DNA of 64,000 nt from Agrobacterium tumefaciens str. B6 (GTDB lineage Bacteria; Pseudomonadota; Alphaproteobacteria; Rhizobiales; Rhizobiaceae), in NCBI RefSeq assembly GCF_001541315.1, contig NZ_LMVK01000006.1, positions 62,001 through 126,000 on the forward strand. The letters are read 5' to 3'. Shown piece by piece: positions 58,256 to 64,000 of the stretch; position 1 is the stretch's first letter, and every line of letters starts with the position of its first letter. The notes beneath the pieces are model-generated. The model did not search any database. It saw nothing but the letters and a program-made list of their open reading frames with translations, and was not told where the DNA came from. Made by a program: the position numbers and the translations under genes.

Positions 58256-58996
58256 ATGATTACGAGACGCAGTCTTATTGTCGGATGCGGCGCAAGCCTC
58301 GCACTACCCGGGATATGCCGATGCCAGACATATAACGGATGCACGCTAACCGCCTCGGAGATTGCATCCGAAACGGATAACAAAACGATGGAGTTCTCCT
58401 ACGTCGACGGCCAGGCTCCAATCGCCACGTCTGGAGATAAAGACTTTGACTACGCGCTGGCGCAGACCCTGAACTATCTCAGTAATCTTTTCGATGTCCT
58501 GCCCGGCTTCACTTATCTCGACGACGCGAAGGGGAAAAATGCCTATGCCAGTTCGGCCAACTATATGGGGCGCTCGGACGGTACGGTTCTTTTTGGCCTA
58601 TGTTTTCTACAGGAATTTCTCAATCAGCCAGCCTATCCCGCCGCTTACATCGCAGCCGTATGCGCTCATGAGTTTGGGCATATCGCACAATATAAATATG
58701 GAATAGACGACCGATTGCGCGGGCAGCCGACCGTAAAAAGAATAGAGCTACATGCGGACTATCTAGCGGGATATTTTGCGGGCAACCGCAAGCTAGATAA
58801 CGCAAATTTCCCGGCAGCGGTTATCGCCCAGGCACAATTCAGCGTGGGAGATCACGCAGTTGATAATCCCGGGCACCACGGCACGCCGGACGAGCGCGGA
58901 AATGCCGTAAAAGCCGGTTTTCTTGCCAGTTATCGTCAACGCCTAAAGTTCAAAGATGCACTGGAAGCCGGCGTTGCATATGTCCAAACCCTCTAA
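58256..58996 (+). CDS. Exported putative zinc metallopeptidase
   Basis: 246 residues from ATG 58256. The N-terminus ITRRSLIVGCGASLALPGIC carries a twin-arginine-like TRRSLI, or alternatively a signal with a Cys-rich end. The zinc motif HEFGH is in CAHEFGHIAQYKYG (about residues 135-148), with a downstream ELHADYLAGYFAGNR (about 162-176) where E..AD supplies the third ligand, as in YpfJ-type neutral zinc metallopeptidases. It follows the Asn-Pro repeat gene by 10 bp, so the pair forms an operon in an AT-rich patch. Confidence 0.72.
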   Translation: MITRRSLIVGCGASLALPGICRCQTYNGCTLTASEIASETDNKTMEFSYVDGQAPIATSGDKDFDYALAQTLNYLSNLFDVLPGFTYLDDAKGKNAYASSANYMGRSDGTVLFGLCFLQEFLNQPAYPAAYIAAVCAHEFGHIAQYKYGIDDRLRGQPTVKRIELHADYLAGYFAGNRKLDNANFPAAVIAQAQFSVGDHAVDNPGHHGTPDERGNAVKAGFLASYRQRLKFKDALEAGVAYVQTL

Positions 58997-59083
58997 ATTA
59001 AACACCCTGCCTGACTTTGGCTTTAAAAACTCCATGTCTTCAGACAGATATAAGCCGCTCTCTTTTTAAAGCGCTTGAAGAGT

Positions 59084-59638
59084 CTAAACCGCCACGTCCG
59101 CCGCCGCCTCCTGCAGCAGCCCGCCGACATATTCGGCAAAGGAGCGCCAGCATTCCACCCGGAACGTATCGTCCGCGGTGCGCAGCAGCACCACTTCCGC
59201 CTTGCCGAAGACGGTGCGTGAGCAAGCGCCGACAGGGAATTTTGCGTGAGAAAGGTCCTGCGGGCAGCCGGCATTGAGCGCTGCTTCCGCGCCAGCGCCG
59301 GAGACGATGACGGCCGTGTTGCGGTGGGAAACATCGGTTGCCGAAAACAGGCCCGCAACATTGGCGAGCGCTGCCATCAGGTCGCTTTCGCCCTGATCGA
59401 TCACCAGCCATTCATCCGGCCCAATCCACAGGGCGGAACGCAGGCCCGACGTGACGGAGCTCTTCGGGCTGGTGGGCAGCGCAAGACCGAGCGCTTCGGA
59501 CAGCGCCGGTACAGCGCTTTCCCGTGCGCGTAGCGACAGCCGCGAGGCGGAAGCCGCAGGCTTCAGCGATACGAAGGGCGAGCCGCCGTGAAAATCCTCA
59601 AGCACGGATTTGCGTTTTGCGTGCAGCATGTCAGCCAT
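59084..59638 (-). CDS. soxG: Sarcosine oxidase gamma subunit
   Basis: 184 residues; small subunit of the heterotetrameric sarcosine oxidase, folded like a GcvT-type domain. Start MADMLHAKRKSVLEDFHGGS; LWIGPDEWLVIDQGE and LFSATDVSHRNTAVIVSG are typical SoxG blocks. The start overlaps the soxA stop by 8 bp. Last gene of the sox operon. Confidence 0.93.
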   Translation of the reverse strand: MADMLHAKRKSVLEDFHGGSPFVSLKPAASASRLSLRARESAVPALSEALGLALPTSPKSSVTSGLRSALWIGPDEWLVIDQGESDLMAALANVAGLFSATDVSHRNTAVIVSGAGAEAALNAGCPQDLSHAKFPVGACSRTVFGKAEVVLLRTADDTFRVECWRSFAEYVGGLLQEAAADVAV

Positions 59639-62591
59639 TGAGACGGGCTCCTTCCTTGTCGAGGAAGACCATGTCGGTCACTTCGACGGCAATGGTTTTA
59701 TCGGCAAGTGGAATATAGAGCGTTTCGCCCATGCGCGCCCTGCCATCCGCCACCAGCGCAAAAGCGATGGAATGGCCAAGATTTTCCGACCAGTAGGCGG
59801 AGGTAACATGGCCGAGCATGGTCATCGGTTTCGGCTGGTTCGGATCAACGACGATCTGGCCGCCCTCGTCCGGAACGGTCAGCCGGTCCTTCGTCTTCAG
59901 GCCCACAAGCTGCTTGCGGCCGGAGCGCGTGAGATCGGGGCGTTTCAGCCCGCGGATACCGACGAAATCCGTCTTCTTTTTCGAAACGGCCCAGGCAAGC
60001 CCGGCATCGTCAGGTGTCACCGTTCCGTCCGTATCCTGCCCTACGATGATGTAACCCTTCTCGGCACGCAGGATATGCATGGTTTCGGTGCCATAAAGGC
60101 AGCCGCCGACGGCTTCCGCCCTGTCGCGGATCGCACTCCAGACGGCGGCGCCATAATCGGCCGGCACATTGATTTCGAAGCCGAGTTCGCCGGTGAAGGA
60201 GACGCGGAAAAGCCGCGTCGGCACGCCGCAGAACTTGCCTTCGGCTACCGCCATATGCGGGAAGGCTTCCGGCGACAGATCGATACCCTCGACGAAGGGC
60301 GCGATGACTTCCCGCGCCTTCGGCCCCTGCACGGCAATGACAGCCCACTGTTCGGTTGCCGAGGTGAGCCAGACGTTGAGATCGGGGAATTCGGTCTGGA
60401 GATAATCTTCCATGTGCTGGAGAACGCGGGGGGCGCCGCCCGTCGTCGTCGTCACATGGAACCGGTCTTCGGCAAGACGGCCGACAACACCGTCATCGTA
60501 AACGAAACCGTCTTCACGGGTCATGATGCCATAACGGCAGCGGCCGGGTTTCAGAGTATCCCAGGCATTGGTGTAGATGAGGTTCAGGAACTTCGCCGCA
60601 TCCGGGCCGACCACCTCGATCTTGCCGAGCGTGGAGGCATCGAACACCCCGACGCTCTCACGCACCGTCTTGCATTCGCGGTTGATCGCCTCATGCATGT
60701 CCTCGCCCGCCCGCGGGAAGAACCAGGCGCGTTTCCAGTTGCCGACATCCTCGAACACCGCGCCGGCCGCAAGCTCTTCCTCGTGCATCGGCGTCTTGCG
60801 GGTGGGGTCAAACAGCGCGCCGCGCGAATGGTTGATGAGCGTGCCGAAGGTGACCGGCGTATAGGGCTGGCGGAAGGTGGTGAGACCAACCTTGGGCAAA
60901 TCCCGCCCAAGTGCCTCCGATGCGATGGCGAGACCATGCATGTTGGACATCTTGCCCTGATCCGACGCCATGCCGTTGGTGGTGAAGCGCTTGATATGCT
61001 CGACCGAATGCATGCCTTCGCGCACGGCAAGGCGAATATCCTTGGCGCAGACATCGTGCTGGAAATCGATGAAGGCCTTGACGCCGGTGCCCTCACCCGC
61101 GCCTTCGGCGGCACCGATCATGCCGCCCGTCCAGGCGCGCGTATTCTCGCCGGAAAACGCCACCGAACCGCCACCGGCAGCTGCCGCTTCGGCAATGATT
61201 GCGGAAAGATCATCCGTGCCGTTGCAGGCGCCGATGGAAACGCAGTTCTGCACATGGATATCCGGCAGGAAACGCTGGTTAGCCGCGTCAAACTTCAGCT
61301 TGCCGCGCGATTGCGAGAAGAGATGCACCGAGGGTGTCCAGCCAGCGGAAACGACAAGCGCATCGATGGCGATCTTGCGCTTGTTGGAGCCGCCATTGCG
61401 GCCAACAGTCATCGAGGAGACGCGCAGGCGGCCGGCGGTGTTGTAAACACTGTGACCCGCCAGCACTTCAATGCCGAGCGCCCGTGCTTCGTCCAGCAGG
61501 CGCTGATCCGGGTTCTCGCGGCAATCGACGATGGCGGCGATCTTCACCCCCGCCTTCTTGAGATCGAAGGCCGTCTCATAGGCCGAATCATGGGCGGTGT
61601 AGACCCCGACATTATGGCCGACGGCCACACCATAATGGTTGAGGTAGGTGCGGGCGGCCGCAGCCAGCATGATGCCCGGGCGGTCATTGTTAGCGAAGAC
61701 CATGTGGCCCTCGATTGCGCCCGCCGCGAGCACGATCTTCTTCGCACGCACTTGCCACAGCCGCTCACGCGGCTGGTGTCTGGCGGGCGTGGCGAGATGG
61801 TCGGTCACGCGCTCGGCCAGCGCCACGAAATTGTGGTTGTAATAACCAAAGGCGGTGGTGCGCGTCAAAACCCGCACATTGGGCAGGGCTTTCAGTTCGG
61901 CGAAAACCTTCTGCGCCCATTCATAACCGGGCAGACCATCGATGACCGCACCGGTATCGAAGCGCAGCACACCGCCGACTTCGGCATTCTCGTCCACCAG
62001 AATGACGCTGGCGCCGGTCTTTGCAGCAGCAAGCGCCGCCGTCAGGCCGGCAACGCCGGCGCCGGCGACGAGCACGTCGCAATGGGCATAACGGCCGGAA
62101 TAGTGATCCGCATCCGGTTCGCTCGGCGCCTTGCCGAGACCGGCGGCGCGGCGGATCAGCGGTTCGTAAATCTTGTGCCAGGCGGCCTTCGGCCACATGA
62201 AGGTCTTATAATAAAAACCGGCCGCGAACATCGGAGACAGAACGTCGTTGATGGCGTTCAGATCGAAGGACAGCGACGGGAAACGGTTCTGCGAGGCGAT
62301 GATGGCGCCGTCGAAAACCTCCTGCACCGTGGCGCGAACATTGGGCTGCTTGCGCAGGCTGTCGCGTGAGACATCGATCAGCGCATTCGGCTCTTCCGGT
62401 CCGGCGGAAAGGAAACCACGCGGCCGGTGATATTTGAACGAGCGGCCGATCAGATGCACGCCATTTGCCAGAAGCGCTGACGCGACCGTGTCGCCCTCCA
62501 GCGCCGGATAGATCTTGCCGTCGAAGGTGAAGCGTGCGGTTCTGGCGGGGGTCAGACGGCCAGCGCCCTTGATACGATAATCGCCGCTCAT
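59631..62591 (-). CDS. soxA: Sarcosine oxidase alpha subunit
   Basis: 986 residues; large subunit that binds NAD and, at the C-terminus, tetrahydrofolate. N-terminal beta-grasp region (about 15-100, lacking the 2Fe-2S Cys residues), Rossmann motif VAGAGVAGLTAALAAAKTGA (about 176), and a C-terminal aminomethyltransferase domain (about 590-986) that captures the methyl group as 5,10-methylene-THF. The ATG overlaps the soxD stop by 4 bp. Confidence 0.95.
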   Translation of the reverse strand: MSGDYRIKGAGRLTPARTARFTFDGKIYPALEGDTVASALLANGVHLIGRSFKYHRPRGFLSAGPEEPNALIDVSRDSLRKQPNVRATVQEVFDGAIIASQNRFPSLSFDLNAINDVLSPMFAAGFYYKTFMWPKAAWHKIYEPLIRRAAGLGKAPSEPDADHYSGRYAHCDVLVAGAGVAGLTAALAAAKTGASVILVDENAEVGGVLRFDTGAVIDGLPGYEWAQKVFAELKALPNVRVLTRTTAFGYYNHNFVALAERVTDHLATPARHQPRERLWQVRAKKIVLAAGAIEGHMVFANNDRPGIMLAAAARTYLNHYGVAVGHNVGVYTAHDSAYETAFDLKKAGVKIAAIVDCRENPDQRLLDEARALGIEVLAGHSVYNTAGRLRVSSMTVGRNGGSNKRKIAIDALVVSAGWTPSVHLFSQSRGKLKFDAANQRFLPDIHVQNCVSIGACNGTDDLSAIIAEAAAAGGGSVAFSGENTRAWTGGMIGAAEGAGEGTGVKAFIDFQHDVCAKDIRLAVREGMHSVEHIKRFTTNGMASDQGKMSNMHGLAIASEALGRDLPKVGLTTFRQPYTPVTFGTLINHSRGALFDPTRKTPMHEEELAAGAVFEDVGNWKRAWFFPRAGEDMHEAINRECKTVRESVGVFDASTLGKIEVVGPDAAKFLNLIYTNAWDTLKPGRCRYGIMTREDGFVYDDGVVGRLAEDRFHVTTTTGGAPRVLQHMEDYLQTEFPDLNVWLTSATEQWAVIAVQGPKAREVIAPFVEGIDLSPEAFPHMAVAEGKFCGVPTRLFRVSFTGELGFEINVPADYGAAVWSAIRDRAEAVGGCLYGTETMHILRAEKGYIIVGQDTDGTVTPDDAGLAWAVSKKKTDFVGIRGLKRPDLTRSGRKQLVGLKTKDRLTVPDEGGQIVVDPNQPKPMTMLGHVTSAYWSENLGHSIAFALVADGRARMGETLYIPLADKTIAVEVTDMVFLDKEGARLNG

Positions 62592-62902
62592 TTCCCGGCT
62601 CCCTTTTCTGCGGAAAGGACCGTTTCAGCATCGGGTTTAGGTTCACCCGCCTTGTAGGTCATCAGGAATTTGTCGCTCACCGAATCGCGGGCGGCGTTGA
62701 AGAAGCGGCCGCAGCCGTGAATGTGACGCCAGCGCTCGAAAACGAGGCCCTTGTCATTGTCGCGGATGAAGAAATACTCCGCGAAGGCCTCGTCGGAAAT
62801 ATCGGCGATGTTTTCCGGCCGGGCAATATGGGCTTCGCCCGCCCAGCGGAATTCCAGTTCGGAACGGTCTTCCCCGCAATAGGGGCAATGGATCAGAAGC
62901 AT
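62588..62902 (-). CDS. soxD: Sarcosine oxidase delta subunit
   Basis: 104 residues, starting MLLIHCPYCGEDRSELEFRW. The CPYC pair (Cys6, Cys9) with the later HIHGC (His and Cys near 59 and 63) are the zinc ligands known in SoxD. Lies between the DUF2511-like gene and soxA. Confidence 0.94.
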   Translation of the reverse strand: MLLIHCPYCGEDRSELEFRWAGEAHIARPENIADISDEAFAEYFFIRDNDKGLVFERWRHIHGCGRFFNAARDSVSDKFLMTYKAGEPKPDAETVLSAEKGAGK

Positions 62903-62913
62903 CGTCGCTCCAC

Positions 62914-63327
62914 CTAGAGAGAATTTTCCGGAAGCGCTGTTCCGGCGGGTTGGTCACACAGCCGTCTGCCCATCGAAACGAACGGAGAAAGCCGCTTTAA
63001 AAGTTGCTCGAAATTATCGAATGGCCTCAGCGCCGAGGCCCGGCCCATATTGACGATGGCAACCGCCATCATGTCGGTGTCGATCGCGAAGGGGTAGTCC
63101 TGCTTACCGTCGTCCTGCTCGCCGACGAAATAAACCATCTTCGTCGTAAGGCTCGGCGCGCAGAGAAGCAGGCCTTTTTCCGCCACGAAGGGCCAGTCTT
63201 TCTCACCCTGCATTTTCGCAATCTTCTGGCTGCGGAAATCCTTAGCCTCGGGAATGACGCTGCCGGCGGGCACAGCTGCAGCCGCGCCAGATATATTGAG
63301 CGCAAGCATAGCCGCCGCCGCCAGCAT
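62914..63327 (-). CDS. DUF2511 (YebY)-like exported protein inside the sox operon
   Basis: 137 residues from ATG 63327, whose A overlaps the soxB stop (TGATG). Signal peptide of about 20 residues ending near GAAAA-VP. The body has WPFVAEKGLLLCAP and a C-terminal LSPFVSMGRRLCDQ, which parallel the Trp/Phe and paired-Cys pattern of E. coli YebY (DUF2511). It lies 11 bp before soxD, splitting the usual soxB-soxD pair. Its role in sarcosine use, if any, is unknown. Confidence 0.72.
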   Translation of the reverse strand: MLAAAAMLALNISGAAAAVPAGSVIPEAKDFRSQKIAKMQGEKDWPFVAEKGLLLCAPSLTTKMVYFVGEQDDGKQDYPFAIDTDMMAVAIVNMGRASALRPFDNFEQLLKRLSPFVSMGRRLCDQPAGTALPENSL

Positions 63328-64000
63328 CAATGCGCCACCGCGGCAGCGGCAGCCTCGTCGATAAGACGGCCGGTGCGGAAGCGGTCAAGCGTCAAACCGG
63401 CCGCCAGGCGATGCGGTTCGCCACGGGCGATGAGATGCGCGAAGAGATTGGCCGAACCCGGCGTCGCCTTGAAACCGCCCGTGCCCCAGCCGCAATTGAC
63501 GAAGAGGTTCTGCACCGGCGTCACGCTCTGGATAGCGGAACGATCAGGCGTGTTGTCGGTGATCCCGCCCCATTGCCGCATCATCTTGACGCGGCGGAAG
63601 ATCGGGAACAGCTCGCAGATGGCGTCGAGCGTGTGGGTGATGATCTGCAGGCCGCCGGTCTGCGAATAGGAGTTATATTGGTCCGTGCCAGCGCCGATAA
63701 CCAGCTCGCCCTTGTCGGACTGCGAAATATAGGCATGCACCGTGTTGGACATGACGACACAGGGGAAGATCGGCTTCAGCGGTTCCGACACCAGCGCCTG
63801 CAGCGGGTTGGAATGCAGAGGAACACGCACGTCAGCCATCTTCATGATGACCGAGGAATGACCGGCGGCGGAAACGCCGATTTTTTTCGCGCCAATGAAA
63901 CCGCGATTGGTCTCCACGCCCGTCACCGCGCCATCAGGCCCGCGGCGAATGCCCGTGACCTCACAATTCTGGATGATGTGCACGCCGCGGTCTGAAGCCG
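63327..64000 (-). CDS. soxB: Sarcosine oxidase beta subunit, C-terminal part
   Basis: FAD/FMN-binding catalytic subunit, of which about 224 C-terminal residues are inside the window; the 5' end lies beyond the right edge. DAO-family features include VETNRGFIGAKKIGVSAAGH, the substrate-side block LVSEPLKPIFPCVVMSNTVH and the C-terminal FAD motif FVNCGWGTGGFKATPGS. Upstream gene of soxB-DUF2511-soxD-soxA-soxG, converting sarcosine to glycine, 5,10-methylene-THF and H2O2. Confidence 0.93.
   Translation of the reverse strand, partial: ASDRGVHIIQNCEVTGIRRGPDGAVTGVETNRGFIGAKKIGVSAAGHSSVIMKMADVRVPLHSNPLQALVSEPLKPIFPCVVMSNTVHAYISQSDKGELVIGAGTDQYNSYSQTGGLQIITHTLDAICELFPIFRRVKMMRQWGGITDNTPDRSAIQSVTPVQNLFVNCGWGTGGFKATPGSANLFAHLIARGEPHRLAAGLTLDRFRTGRLIDEAAAAAVAH

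Noticed and set aside
59610..62369. 919-codon open frame on the plus strand opposite soxA
   Set aside because: Antisense to the intact soxA; composition (many Gly, Arg, His) is typical of a shadow frame.

Overview
The window is dense, GC-rich alphaproteobacterial DNA of Rhizobiaceae type, most likely Agrobacterium (A. tumefaciens complex). The signs are a glgP-glgB-glgC-glgA-pgm-glgX glycogen cluster, a NadQ-type Nudix/winged-helix regulator ahead of nadABC, an alpha-r14-type anti-Shine-Dalgarno small RNA, two RIME-like ~135-bp mosaic repeats, an EcfG-type stress promoter and a soxBDAG sarcosine oxidase operon. From memory of gene order (not checked), this resembles the linear chromid of the A. 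tumefaciens complex. No insertion sequence, prophage, integrase or CRISPR array was seen.

Layout. 1-1.6 kb: branched-chain-amino-acid-type ABC importer (LivG-like ATPase, cut by the window edge, and binding protein), with a divergent LysR regulator. 2.8-7.6 kb: luciferase-like monooxygenase, enolase-superfamily sugar-acid enzyme, GntR/FCD regulator and a mannitol-dehydrogenase/fructuronate-reductase family enzyme. 7.7-14.3 kb: dppABCDF dipeptide importer preceded by an M24 (Xaa-Pro) peptidase. 14.56-14.68 kb: a small RNA with three CUCCUCCC loops. 14.8-17 kb: SDR enzyme, nucleoside 2-deoxyribosyltransferase, NrnC nanoRNase. 17-20.4 kb: three unrecognised acidic or Pro/Ala-rich proteins. 20.5-23.9 kb: rpsA, cmk, a TIGR02300 protein and tRNA-Ala(GGC).

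24-29.5 kb: a membrane-anchored SNase-like protein, a PAS protein, nadQ and nadABC. NadQ probably represses nadABC through two 19-bp palindromes placed on the nadA promoter. 29.5-30.5 kb: small stress-type genes behind an EcfG-like promoter. 30.7-37.8 kb: MarR/GbsR-like regulator, cydDC and cydABX (cytochrome bd oxidase and its assembly exporter). 38.1-42.3 kb: idonate/gluconate-type dehydrogenases around a TTATCGATAA operator, a GarR/HIBADH-type dehydrogenase and an aldose 1-epimerase. 42.3-44.4 kb: Lrp regulator, Asp/Glu racemase, class II glutamine amidotransferase. 44.9-56 kb: complete glycogen synthesis and breakdown. 56-57.6 kb: MaoC hydratase and a DUF2332 protein. 57.6-59 kb: an AT-richer patch with two exported proteins, one with an Asn-Pro repeat tail and one a zinc metallopeptidase. 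59-64 kb: soxB(partial)-DUF2511-like-soxD-soxA-soxG on the minus strand.

The most interesting items are the alpha-r14 RNA and the complementary ribosome-binding sites near it, the three unknown proteins sharing a C-terminal DDNGLY-like tail, the paired NadQ operators, the nested inverted repeats in several leaders, and the AT-rich exported pair.
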